Source of the DNA: JANQSS01 sp965249735
GTDB taxonomy: Bacteria > Bacteroidota > Bacteroidia > Chitinophagales > Saprospiraceae
Reading direction: 5' to 3'
Length of the DNA stretch: 64,000 bases
NCBI GenBank assembly: GCA_965249735.1
Contig: CBDFMS010000025.1
Coordinates: forward strand, 496,001-560,000
Shown here: piece after piece, positions 17,901-26,152 of the stretch
Layout: the number at the start of each line of letters is the position of its first letter
How positions within the stretch are numbered: the first letter of the stretch is position 1
The notes under the pieces: generated by a model
What the model was told of the DNA's origin: nothing
Seen by the model: the letters and a program-made list of their open reading frames with translations, nothing else
Databases searched by the model: none
Translations under genes and position numbers: made by a program

Positions 17901-20090
17901 CAAGAAACGTTAAGCCAATCAGGTACTGTGCCTTTCCGTTCCTTTGCCGGCTATGATTCGATTACATATTATATTACTTATATCACAATTGGAAGTGGAA
18001 CTACCATCACCATGCCTGAAGGACTTGTATTTAAGAGTCTTAATACAGGGAATAATAGGATAAATGTAGACGGCGAATTGCAAGTGATGGGACAAATGGG
18101 CAATCCGGTGGTCTTTACGCATTTGTACGATGATGATCATGGAAATCCGGCCGATTCGGAACAAAATGGTTCCGGTACAACACCACCAGCTTCAGGCCTG
18201 TACAACATGATCCGGTTTGATGAAGTGAGTGATGACAGCAGCCGGGTAGATCATGCCCTTATTCGCTATACAGTCATAGGTGTTCTTTGTGAATCTGCAT
18301 CGCCAACTGTATCTAATACTGTGATGGAACATGGGACCTATGGAATCCAACTTCAGGGAGTTTCCTCACCAATCGTCCATGATAATCTATTTCATGATTT
18401 ATCCCGTACACCATTATATGGTTCATTATTGAATTTCCTGGATACGGCCTATAATAATGTCGTGAGTGGGACAACATGGAAAGGTTTGGGTGTTGTTTCG
18501 GAAACATTGACACAAGACTATACACTGAAAAAAAGAACGTTTGCCGGGCAGAACGCCATTCCATATGTATTCCTGGGATTTACTTATACTATCGGGACAG
18601 GGGCCGTACTCACGATTGATACCGGAGTTATCTGCAAATTTGGATATACATCCTCCAGCAGTGAACAATTGGTCATACAACGCGGACTGCAAGTTAACGG
18701 AGGTCCGAATCCCGGTGAATCAGTTGTATTTACAACAATTAATGATGATTTTTACGGAGGAGATACCAATGCTGATGGACCGTCTTCCCCATTGATTTAT
18801 GAATGGGATGGATTGGATTTTAGAAATGAATCCATCGACGCCTTATGCAATTTAAATAACCTGGTTATCCGTGGTGCTAATCGGGGGATTGATTGTACGA
18901 ATGCCAGCCCGACCATAACGAAAGCCCGGTTGGAACAGAATTATTACGGCCTTTATGCATCGGGTTCATCCAACCCAATACTTGACACCTGCTATATCGC
19001 AGATAATACCCAGTACGGTGTATTTAATTCAGGCAATTCATTCACCATAAAAGCTGAAAATTGTTATTGGGGTGATTGTACAGGTCCTGAACACACGTCA
19101 AATCCGGGTGGTCTTGGAGATGTGGTCACGGATTATGTTGATTTTGATCCATGGTCATGTGATGTGATATTGCCATTGGCAGGAGATGTTTCCCTCAATG
19201 GACTGATACAGGCATTTGATGCTTCGTTGATCTTGCGGCACCTGGCCTTGCTTGATACATTGACCCCGCAGCAGTTGCTGATCGGTGATGTGTCCGGAGC
19301 AGCCGGCATGACAGCATATGATGCTTCGCTGATTCTACAGTACTTAGTTGGAATTATTAATTCGTTTCCTGTAGAATCAACAAATCGATTTAATGGGGGA
19401 GAGGTATCTGACATAGTCTTGAACCTCGGCATGCACCAGGTTAATCCGGGGGATGAAATTGATATTCCATTACAATTAAATAATGTTTCTAATTTGCTGG
19501 CCTCAGAAATCATATTGCACTACAATGCGGATTTAATCGACTTATTGGATGTTGAACTCGATGGGTATGCAGCCGATATGCAAAATGTAATAAACACGGA
19601 TGAGGCCGGAATTATTCGAATTATGTCGGCGGGATTAAATTACTTCCAGAACGATGGAATTTTGGCCACATTAAAAATGAAAATAAAATCGAAGGCACCG
19701 GATGGTGTGGAATATATCCGGGTTGAAGATTTTAAAGCGAATGAAAAACAACTTTCAAGTATTGCAATCGACGGACAAATTGCAATTCGGACATTTTCAT
19801 CAAATGAAAACGTGGCTCTACAAAATAATGAGCTGCATGCCCAGGTCTATCCCAACCCTTTCAAAGACGCACTGGTAATCCAATTGGAATCAACCACATA
19901 TGATGAAGTGGAAGTGAGCCTGTACGATGTACGTGGAAATGAAATCTATACCGATTTGCACCAATTAAAGGAAGGAAACAATACATTGCTTCTGGATGAA
20001 TTCAGGAGCATGAATTCCGGCATGTATATATTGGCATTAAAGACAAACAAAGGCACACATCAACAGTTAGTAAAATATATTGACTATTAA
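14910..20090 (+). CDS. Giant T9SS-secreted beta-helix protein with dockerin-like and cohesin-like domains
   Basis: A 1726-residue exported protein; signal peptide MKIKFRILAILLCSSAWLYG. Residues about 25-1400 are right-handed beta-helix, built from seven related cassettes (around 50, 190, 390, 605, 810, 1025, 1225). In six of these, a 'linear' strand block (such as LTINPGVVIKP) is followed by VFTSIHDDNHGNPNDTN-type Asp/Asn-rich loops and a DWDGIYF-type strand. About 1421-1490 is a dockerin-like duplicated F-hand (GDVSLNGLIQAFDASLILRHL and GDVSGAAGMTAYDASLILQYL) with several calcium ligands changed. About 1498-1630 is a cohesin-like domain (LNLGMHQVNPGDEIDIPLQLNN). About 1643-1726 is a type A T9SS sorting domain (VYPNPFKDALVIQLE, ending SGMYILALKTNKGTHQQLVKYIDY). 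It is likely a surface adhesin or scaffold. The second giant gene follows 41 bases later. Confidence 0.85.
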   Translation: MKIKFRILAILLCSSAWLYGTNISGTISSNMTLDTAGSPWIVTGNISINPNVTLTVDSSVEVRFNSSRSMTVNGTLDARYATFTANSMSPTIGFWGFISAYDTVIMDNCIIEYASTGIYLYGGYVDLQDCTISECTWPISYITPSDFTESNLLLLNNTHQTVRHTVSTVSSIQNYALPSLAYPYEFVSDLTIQSGGSLTINAPNIFKMNYHTGIYVEGTLIADGELGNEIVFTSYKDDNEGGDTNGDASATSPVLGDWDGIYFQNSSLDAQCKLRYCEIKYGSYSGNGGVTCNDASPTINNCDLSNNYYGIRLNGASNATIDSCVIGSSSQTSIAMSFDANPTFLDNSFSFSDNNYDAIGLLGGTMTSSSTLPQRDVTGSPNVTYVLLGTVTIDSGVVLTINPGVVIKPVSAGIHLLVKGTLSADGTPSEPIVFTSIHDDNHGNPNDTNKNGNTTVPAANNWYGIVFGEDSSPSSLMDNCIINYGGTYSIYQTVGYSPYFYYTLRSNIAVIKSNPTISNCEFNIAAHGISCYKDAAPILTNNTINNATSAPIAVTADSDPVATGNTFVNAGLEAMGLIGTEIFANGTISQVDLAGYTNITYVLIGGSLVIRNGAYIDVEPGVVIKAASYGIRVEGGLKAIGTGADEIVITSTKDDNEGNPMDTNGDGNSTTPNYYDWAGIYYDDVSDDAFDSLKYVHIKYANNSIAPYYSGAGVHCHSADINLLNSTISNCGSGVGFTGNSSAAINQVTIENSNSDPLVMSLSANPQLSNITFSSNNFNTIGILDNSLASDATVVTRNVAGFTNIAYRQRNSVLTINAIVNLTISPDVVWKFSSSASVISVIGSLTAEGLNGNPVIFTSIHDDAAGGDSNNNGNSTVPASGNWDGIMFWPMSNDSLNSLQYCEFRYGDNGPTAFNGYNGTEGGGLVKIKDASVNIQNCKFNFSSYTGIGIYGSANPSIQDNEFSNISGAPIHLAMFSNPTFSGNTAFNLGRMTLDVLQETLSQSGTVPFRSFAGYDSITYYITYITIGSGTTITMPEGLVFKSLNTGNNRINVDGELQVMGQMGNPVVFTHLYDDDHGNPADSEQNGSGTTPPASGLYNMIRFDEVSDDSSRVDHALIRYTVIGVLCESASPTVSNTVMEHGTYGIQLQGVSSPIVHDNLFHDLSRTPLYGSLLNFLDTAYNNVVSGTTWKGLGVVSETLTQDYTLKKRTFAGQNAIPYVFLGFTYTIGTGAVLTIDTGVICKFGYTSSSSEQLVIQRGLQVNGGPNPGESVVFTTINDDFYGGDTNADGPSSPLIYEWDGLDFRNESIDALCNLNNLVIRGANRGIDCTNASPTITKARLEQNYYGLYASGSSNPILDTCYIADNTQYGVFNSGNSFTIKAENCYWGDCTGPEHTSNPGGLGDVVTDYVDFDPWSCDVILPLAGDVSLNGLIQAFDASLILRHLALLDTLTPQQLLIGDVSGAAGMTAYDASLILQYLVGIINSFPVESTNRFNGGEVSDIVLNLGMHQVNPGDEIDIPLQLNNVSNLLASEIILHYNADLIDLLDVELDGYAADMQNVINTDEAGIIRIMSAGLNYFQNDGILATLKMKIKSKAPDGVEYIRVEDFKANEKQLSSIAIDGQIAIRTFSSNENVALQNNELHAQVYPNPFKDALVIQLESTTYDEVEVSLYDVRGNEIYTDLHQLKEGNNTLLLDEFRSMNSGMYILALKTNKGTHQQLVKYIDY

Positions 20091-20131
20091 TTTTTTTTAG
20101 AATCGATTTTCTGATCATTAAATCCAAGAAA

Positions 20132-23100
20132 ATGAAAAAATTAATTCAATATATAATTATTCTGACGGCAATGCTCTTTTGCATGCCGATCCATGCGCAA
20201 GTCAACTGGTCGGTGCCGGATACAAACGGAACACAGGGTGATACCCTGATTATTCCGGTAAGACTGGACGATGATGTCACAGGTATGAATGTACTCTCAT
20301 TTGAAGCGGAGTTGCAAATGTATAATTATGATTTAATTCCAATTGAAGTAATCACAACGAATACGCTGGCTGGAGATCTTGGGGCTGTTGCATCGAATAT
20401 TTATGCAATAAGTTCAAGTTGGTACGTTGAAGTTTCAGCTGCCGGAATAATGCCTTTGATAGGGAATGGGGTACTATTTTATATCAAGGTGGTAGGACTA
20501 TCGAGCGGTGCGATCTCTTTTGTCGGAACCAACCAAATGAATGAGGGTAGCCCGGCAGTTATTACGGATAATGGCTCTGTGTCCCTTGCGGCCCCACTGA
20601 CCATCACCGTATCTCCCAATACAGGATTGTTGTTGTTAGGTGAGCAACTTCAATTTAATGTAAGTGGAGGAACAGCACCATATACCTATGAGGTGTCCGA
20701 TACCACACTGGCATCTATCGATACAAACGGTCTGCTGACAGGTCTTAGTCATGGCATCCTACAGGTACGAGGAGAAGACTCCACCGGACTGACCGATTGG
20801 ACGAGTGATATTGAAATCAGAGCCTTTGATATCGAAGTTTCTGATACCTCCGGAAATAGTTTAGACACCATCTTAGTTCCTATACGTGTTTCTGAACTCT
20901 CAGGCTTAGGTGTCGTCTCCGGACAGTTTGAATTATCCTATTCAAGCTCGATATTAGAGTTTATTGATATTGAAAAATCAACTACCTTATTGGAAGGCGC
21001 GTCCGTAACTTATTCATCGACTATTAATTCAGTCGATGTGGCCTTTGCTTCAGTTGACACACTGGTGGGAAATTCAACACTAATTTATTTACGGTTTGTC
21101 ATTAAATATCAAACCAATAGTAGTTCGACCAGCTTGAGTTTTACGAGTGCATTATTTAATCAGGATCTGGTCGCTCGTACAAATTCCGGAAGTGTAAATT
21201 ATACAGGTTTTCCGGTATTGAGCATTTCACCATCTTCTAATCAATCTTTATATGTAGGGGAGACCATTCAGTTTACGACGAGCAATGGCATTCCACCATA
21301 TGTATACCAGGTTTTCCCACCGTCACGTGGCACCATCGATAGTACAGGATTGTTCACCGCCCTGGAGTCCGGCACTTGTTTTGTCAGGGTTGAAGACGCT
21401 GCAGCCAATTTTGATGATTCAGGAATCATCGAAGTAAATGATGGTAATCTGATCGTGGATTCACGATGTGCGCAAGTAGGTGACACGGTGATGCTACCTG
21501 TTTATCTCAGTGAACTATCAGATGGAATATCGGTGAATTCTTTTGAATTGACCATTTCGTTTCGCGAACCTGAATTAATCTATATGGCCTATGAAAAATT
21601 AAATACGATGGCCGAAGACTGGTTGGTATTATCCACCATATTACCGAACGGTGATATTCGGATCGTGGCGGCAGGCACCATGTCCGAAGTAGGGGATCAG
21701 GTCGTGATTTATTTGAAATTTATTACCACCGGTGATTTGACGGCCGGGGAATTTGCCTATGTCAATCTTGTAGATCATCTGTTAAATGAAGGCAGTCCAA
21801 ATGCAGTAGGCGTCAACGGTGGGATTCGGCAATCGGATTATATTATTACATCCGTTGTGGCCGGAATGCAGTCGGCATGTGATACGGCAGACAATACTTA
21901 CAATCAGGAATTAACCTTTTATTTTGATACCATGCCGGCAAGTGGAAATTTAATTGTCAATGACAGTATTTTTGCTTTGGTCTCCAATCCACAAACGATC
22001 GTTTTATTAAATCGGCCAGCCGACGGAAACTCCCATCATGTAACGGCACGATTTTCAGCTGTACCGAGTTGCGATTTTGCTTTCTATAATGCGTATTTGG
22101 CGATCGGCCCCTGTGTGATCATTACGAATTATATCTACGTCGATTCCTCGGCCACTGGTCTCAATAATGGAGTAAGTTGGTTGCATGCGTATACGGATTT
22201 ACAAGATGCGTTGTTGGAAGCAGCGACGGAAGAGCATACAGAGGTTTGGGTGGCAGGAGGGACCTATTATCCGGATGCAGCCATGAATCGAAATGCTAGC
22301 TATAATATTCCCTCCGGAGTCAGTGTATTTGGTGGATTTGCAGGGAACGAGATCAATTTTTCTGAACGAAATACGTCTATTTTGGCCAACCGCAGTATTC
22401 TCTCCGGGGATTTAGGTCAGGATGATCTTGTGTCCAATAATAGCTACCATATCATTGTCTTTGACCATGTTGATTCCACCACGCTGATTGACGGCTTCAC
22501 CCTACTGGACGGTAATGCTGATGGTCCGGGAGAAAAAAGCTATGGCGGTGGTGCCTACAATGACGGAGAAGGTGGTGGAAGTTCAAATCCACAATTGATC
22601 AATGTAGAATTCATTGATAATTATGCGGACAATGGTGGCGGAGCATTATACAATAATGGCACCTTCGGTGGAGTGGCCAATCCAAGTATTCTTGGTTGTT
22701 CATTTGTTAATAATCATACAAATAATATTGGAGGGGCAATATCGAATGATGGCAACCTGGGAAATAGCAGTCCATTAATTCTTCATTGCTATTTTGGAAC
22801 AAATAGTGCTACATGGGGAGGCGCGATATATAATAGTGGGTTTAATGGTATTTCGAATTCCGTCATAGTAAATAATAAATTTTATGATAATGTGGCCATG
22901 AATGATGCCGGATCCATTTTTAGCAACGGACGCAATGGAGGCCAATCAAACCCGTTAATTTTAGGGAACGTAATTACAAATTCCTATGCAAATCGAGGAG
23001 GTGCCTTATTTAATGACGGCATATCCGGACAATGCATCCCATTAATTATTCATAATTCGATCGCAAATACATCTGCGGCTTCCTCTGGTCAACATATCCA

Positions 23101-24073
23101 TAACCAATACAGCGATATGATTTTAGGGAATTCTATCCTGTGGGGTGTGGGCACTCCGATTACCAGCGATATTGGTTCGATCGATAGCATATTCCATTGT
23201 ATCATACAAGGGGGTGCAATCGGCGATACAGTAATTGATCAAGTTCCATTATTCATTGATGAAATGGGGAATGATCTTCGATTGCAAGCTTGCTCGCCGG
23301 GAATCAATATGGGTCAGGTAGTAAATCTGGATCAGGATTCACTTGATATAATCAGCAATGATCGGCCATACCAGGCTACTTTGCCAGACATGGGAGCCTT
23401 TGAATATCATGGAGATGGTTTTGGGATTGCGGGCGATAGATTGTTTGTGGTAGAGGGTGGTACAGGTACACAAGAAGGAAGTTCCTGGCAAAATGCACTG
23501 GCTACCATTCAAGAGGCGATTAATGCCACGACGTGTAACCCATATATTGACACCATATGGGTGGCGGCAGGCACCTATTTTCCGGATACGTCTTCCGGAA
23601 GAAGTAGTTCTGTTTTATTGCGAAATAATGTCGTGATTTTTGGTGGATTTCATGGAGATGAGACCTTATTTGCTGAACGTGATTTGTCATCGGATACTTC
23701 TATTATCAGTGGCGACATAGGTGGTTTTGGTGATGATACGGACAATTCCTATCATGTGATCAGGGCAAATGACACGGTCTCTTTCTCTGCACTCAATGGA
23801 TTGATTATTCAGGATGGAAATGCCAATGGGCCTCTTGCTGCGGATAAATATGGCGGTGGATTGTTGAATTATGGAGGCTTGACACTGGATGCAGTCCGAT
23901 TTAGAGATAACAAGGCAACATCAGAAGGGACGGCAATTTACTCCTCTGGGGTTTCTGCTGACTTGTATTTATATAATTCCTTGATTGACAATGCGGCGCC
24001 ACTACCCGGAATTGTTTTGTCTGTTGGAATTGGTAGTGAATTGTATATACTCAACTCCTTGATCGACAATTAA
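20132..24073 (+). CDS. Giant cohesin/Ig/Pmp-type beta-helix secreted protein without sorting domain
   Basis: A 1313-residue exported protein; signal peptide ends CMPIHAQ. Three cohesin-like domains (about residues 24-155, 233-358, 438-565) each open with a 'GDTLIIPVRL' or 'GDTVMLPVYL' strand and contain an alpha/beta-rich middle. Between them sit two BIG2-like Ig domains (SPNTGLLLLGEQLQFNVSGG; SPSSNQSLYVGETIQFTTSNG). After a linker, residues about 665-1085 form a Pmp-like beta-helix (IYVDSSATGLNNGVSW; VWVAGGTYYPD; SVFGGFAGNE; many GGAxYN repeats) closed by SPGINMG and PDMGAFEYHG. A second such helix starts near 1098 but stops after only about 215 residues, and no T9SS sorting domain is present. 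No other frame continues the protein after the TAA; a strong terminator follows. It is probably co-transcribed with the previous gene. Confidence 0.8.
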   Translation: MKKLIQYIIILTAMLFCMPIHAQVNWSVPDTNGTQGDTLIIPVRLDDDVTGMNVLSFEAELQMYNYDLIPIEVITTNTLAGDLGAVASNIYAISSSWYVEVSAAGIMPLIGNGVLFYIKVVGLSSGAISFVGTNQMNEGSPAVITDNGSVSLAAPLTITVSPNTGLLLLGEQLQFNVSGGTAPYTYEVSDTTLASIDTNGLLTGLSHGILQVRGEDSTGLTDWTSDIEIRAFDIEVSDTSGNSLDTILVPIRVSELSGLGVVSGQFELSYSSSILEFIDIEKSTTLLEGASVTYSSTINSVDVAFASVDTLVGNSTLIYLRFVIKYQTNSSSTSLSFTSALFNQDLVARTNSGSVNYTGFPVLSISPSSNQSLYVGETIQFTTSNGIPPYVYQVFPPSRGTIDSTGLFTALESGTCFVRVEDAAANFDDSGIIEVNDGNLIVDSRCAQVGDTVMLPVYLSELSDGISVNSFELTISFREPELIYMAYEKLNTMAEDWLVLSTILPNGDIRIVAAGTMSEVGDQVVIYLKFITTGDLTAGEFAYVNLVDHLLNEGSPNAVGVNGGIRQSDYIITSVVAGMQSACDTADNTYNQELTFYFDTMPASGNLIVNDSIFALVSNPQTIVLLNRPADGNSHHVTARFSAVPSCDFAFYNAYLAIGPCVIITNYIYVDSSATGLNNGVSWLHAYTDLQDALLEAATEEHTEVWVAGGTYYPDAAMNRNASYNIPSGVSVFGGFAGNEINFSERNTSILANRSILSGDLGQDDLVSNNSYHIIVFDHVDSTTLIDGFTLLDGNADGPGEKSYGGGAYNDGEGGGSSNPQLINVEFIDNYADNGGGALYNNGTFGGVANPSILGCSFVNNHTNNIGGAISNDGNLGNSSPLILHCYFGTNSATWGGAIYNSGFNGISNSVIVNNKFYDNVAMNDAGSIFSNGRNGGQSNPLILGNVITNSYANRGGALFNDGISGQCIPLIIHNSIANTSAASSGQHIHNQYSDMILGNSILWGVGTPITSDIGSIDSIFHCIIQGGAIGDTVIDQVPLFIDEMGNDLRLQACSPGINMGQVVNLDQDSLDIISNDRPYQATLPDMGAFEYHGDGFGIAGDRLFVVEGGTGTQEGSSWQNALATIQEAINATTCNPYIDTIWVAAGTYFPDTSSGRSSSVLLRNNVVIFGGFHGDETLFAERDLSSDTSIISGDIGGFGDDTDNSYHVIRANDTVSFSALNGLIIQDGNANGPLAADKYGGGLLNYGGLTLDAVRFRDNKATSEGTAIYSSGVSADLYLYNSLIDNAAPLPGIVLSVGIGSELYILNSLIDN

Positions 24074-24122
24074 TCGATCTGAAGGGTATAGAGCTCGAAT
24101 CAGAGAAATTCATGAGGAGCTG

Positions 24123-24164
24123 AATGTTCCGAAGACCAGGATTTTGGTCTTCGGAACATTTTTA
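24123..24164 (+). terminator. Rho-independent terminator after the giant-protein operon
   Basis: A perfect 16-base stem, AATGTTCCGAAGACCA with TGGTCTTCGGAACATT, a 6-base loop, then TTTAATT. It is 50 bases after the stop codon of the 1313-residue gene. Confidence 0.85.
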
Positions 24165-24334
24165 ATTGGAGCCAAAAGCAATGGGGAATTATTTAATTCA
24201 TTGTTCTGTAATCTTAGAGGCAGAAAAGACTATGCAGTCGTGGGACCAATTGAGTATTAACCAATCCTGATTATATTAGCAGAGTGTAGTAAGGTGTCAA
24301 TAATCACATTGGATTCCATTAATGGTTTAAATAC

Positions 24335-25150
24335 ATGCAGCATTTCGTCCTGACGCGATTCAATCTACAAATAGACCGTTGGAAAACCTCTAAACGGGGT
24401 GTTGATGTGCGCACACCACAATGGCTGGACCACCGTTTCCAAATGTTTGAGAATTATTGTCTGCCCTCAATGCTCAATCAATCAAATCAAAATTTCACCT
24501 GGTATTTATTATTGGATCAAAATACACCGGAAGCATACAAGCAAAGAATGACATCACTTCTTGCTGAGAAGGAGAATTTTCATTTTGATTTTATCGATGA
24601 TGGTTTTTATTTCGCGAAACATTTCAGGTTGTTTATGAAAGACAAAATAAGCGTCGATGACCAGTTTGTCATCACAACCAGGCTGGACAATGACGACATG
24701 GTCCACCATCGATTTATAGAACAAATACAGCTGCTATACGAGCCGGTGGCCAATACCGTCATCGACTTGACAAAGGGTTTTCAGATAAGTGTTGATACTG
24801 ACAGTCATACGATTCGTACATACGACCGCCCGTATAATCATTTCATCAGTTTGGTTGAGCCTGCTGTGCATTTTCATACTGTTTATTCGCATTTTCATAA
24901 GGAATGGTCCGAGGCGGACAATTACCAGGCATATGACGAAGAGCGATTGTGGGTAGAACTTATTCATTCAAATAATTTTGCGAATAGGACCAAAAAGAAA
25001 TACCCTCGTACAATCCATTTTAATAATGCGGACTTTGGTATTGATCCAGCGCATTATTTTTATGAAGATACCACAGGTGTGCGACTAAATAATCTCTCTC
25101 TTTGGCTACGGAAAAATGTAAGTCGCATTCTGGCTCGGTTCTCCAACTAA
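24335..25150 (+). CDS. Putative rhamnosyltransferase-family glycosyltransferase
   Basis: A 271-residue soluble protein of the 'putative rhamnosyl transferase' family (GT-A like). It opens HFVLTRFNLQI, has RFQMFENYCLPSMLNQSNQNFTWYLLLD (the typical first Rossmann half with FxxWxLLLD), and the central VITTRLDNDDMVHHRFIE, where LDNDD is the expected metal/nucleotide-sugar Asp motif. The C-terminal part contains a YDEERLWVELIHSNNFANR block. Length fits the family. It probably glycosylates a surface polysaccharide or glycan. It stands alone after the terminator, converging with the minus-strand MBL gene 31 bases beyond its stop. Confidence 0.75.
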   Translation: MQHFVLTRFNLQIDRWKTSKRGVDVRTPQWLDHRFQMFENYCLPSMLNQSNQNFTWYLLLDQNTPEAYKQRMTSLLAEKENFHFDFIDDGFYFAKHFRLFMKDKISVDDQFVITTRLDNDDMVHHRFIEQIQLLYEPVANTVIDLTKGFQISVDTDSHTIRTYDRPYNHFISLVEPAVHFHTVYSHFHKEWSEADNYQAYDEERLWVELIHSNNFANRTKKKYPRTIHFNNADFGIDPAHYFYEDTTGVRLNNLSLWLRKNVSRILARFSN

Positions 25151-25181
25151 TAATTTTGCAGTCCGATATGAATAGCAACTG

Positions 25182-26087
25182 CTAGTTATTATTTTTCTCC
25201 ATATTGTTGAAAACGACATCGACGAGGTCTTTAACTTTTATCCACTGGCTTCCCCAGGCCTCATCATAGCTGCCTCCGATGTTCATTGATTGAATTTCTT
25301 CCTGTGTTTTGCCGGCGGCAATGGCATCATGAATATTCGTGCGAATCATTTGTAAAACATTTCGATATTCTACTAATTCATCGCGATTGGACAGCCCGCC
25401 ATGGCCGGGAACAATTATAGTTTTAAAATTGACTATAAATAAAATATGATTCAGGGCATTAATGACACCGTCCAAGGAGCCACCACTGCTCACGTCAATA
25501 AAGGGATATCGTTTCTGAAAATACATATCACCCAGGTGGATAACATTTTGTACAGGGAAATAAACAGCTGCATCGCCATCGGTGTGTGCGTTATCAAAAT
25601 GAAAAATTAATGCCCGCTCGCCGTTGAAATTTAGCGTCATGTCGTCCGAGAAGGTGATTTGAGGGCGTGCAGACTCGGCACTGGGAGGTATCTCGCGACT
25701 AAATGCTTTCATAAGTTGTTTGGCACTCATGCGCGCCAATACGTTGTCGTGTGCGACAATCACAGCACCGTGAGCCGCCATTTTTTCATTTCCTCCTACA
25801 TGGTCACCATGCCAGTGGGTATTGATCAGATATTTAATAGGTCCGTCGGATAATTTGCGAATAGCCGCCATTATTTTTTCAGACATCTGTTCATATTGAC
25901 TGTCGATGACCAATACACCATCAGGGCCAACCGAGACCATGATATTACCACCACGCCCCTGAAGCATGAATAAATTTTCAGTTATCTGTTCTGTTTTGAC
26001 TTCAACGGCTTCCCAATCGACTTGAGCCGGAAGCGTAAAACTGAGGCCAAACCCGAGGAAAACAATGAGTGCGTATTTATTTTTCAT
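25182..26087 (-). CDS. Exported MBL-fold metallo-hydrolase
   Basis: A 301-residue metallo-beta-lactamase-fold hydrolase. The ATG at 26087 is chosen because it begins a clean signal peptide (MKNKYALIVFLGFGLSFTLPAQ); a frame start at 26126 would add 13 non-signal residues. Zinc ligands are visible in NTHWHGDHVGGNEK (HxHxDH), in FDNAHTDGDA and in IIVPGHGG. The sequence around LQGRGGNIMVSVGPDGVLVIDSQY matches the QuiP/BJP-like periplasmic 'MBL fold metallo-hydrolase' group common in Bacteroidota, whose substrates are mostly unknown. It is not a proven beta-lactamase. It lies downstream of the M29 aminopeptidase gene on the same strand, separated by a CTC-type repeat tract. Confidence 0.85.
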   Translation of the reverse strand: MKNKYALIVFLGFGLSFTLPAQVDWEAVEVKTEQITENLFMLQGRGGNIMVSVGPDGVLVIDSQYEQMSEKIMAAIRKLSDGPIKYLINTHWHGDHVGGNEKMAAHGAVIVAHDNVLARMSAKQLMKAFSREIPPSAESARPQITFSDDMTLNFNGERALIFHFDNAHTDGDAAVYFPVQNVIHLGDMYFQKRYPFIDVSSGGSLDGVINALNHILFIVNFKTIIVPGHGGLSNRDELVEYRNVLQMIRTNIHDAIAAGKTQEEIQSMNIGGSYDEAWGSQWIKVKDLVDVVFNNMEKNNN

Positions 26088-26111
26088 TGTAAATATTTTA
26101 TAACAATTTAA

Positions 26112-26145
26112 GCAATTTACTCTCAAGTTCTCATCTTCTCATGCT
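26112..26145. repeat. Short CTC-type repeat tract
   Basis: CTCTCAAGTTCTCATC and TTCTCATGCTCTAG units, related to the tract at 8993-9060. It sits a few bases beyond the stop codon of the aminopeptidase gene. Confidence 0.5.
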
Positions 26146-26152
26146 CTAGCAA

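Noticed and set aside
25182..26087. True beta-lactamase (antibiotic resistance) for the MBL-fold gene
   Set aside because: The fold motifs fit the broad hydrolase superfamily, but nothing specific to a characterised beta-lactamase subclass is seen.
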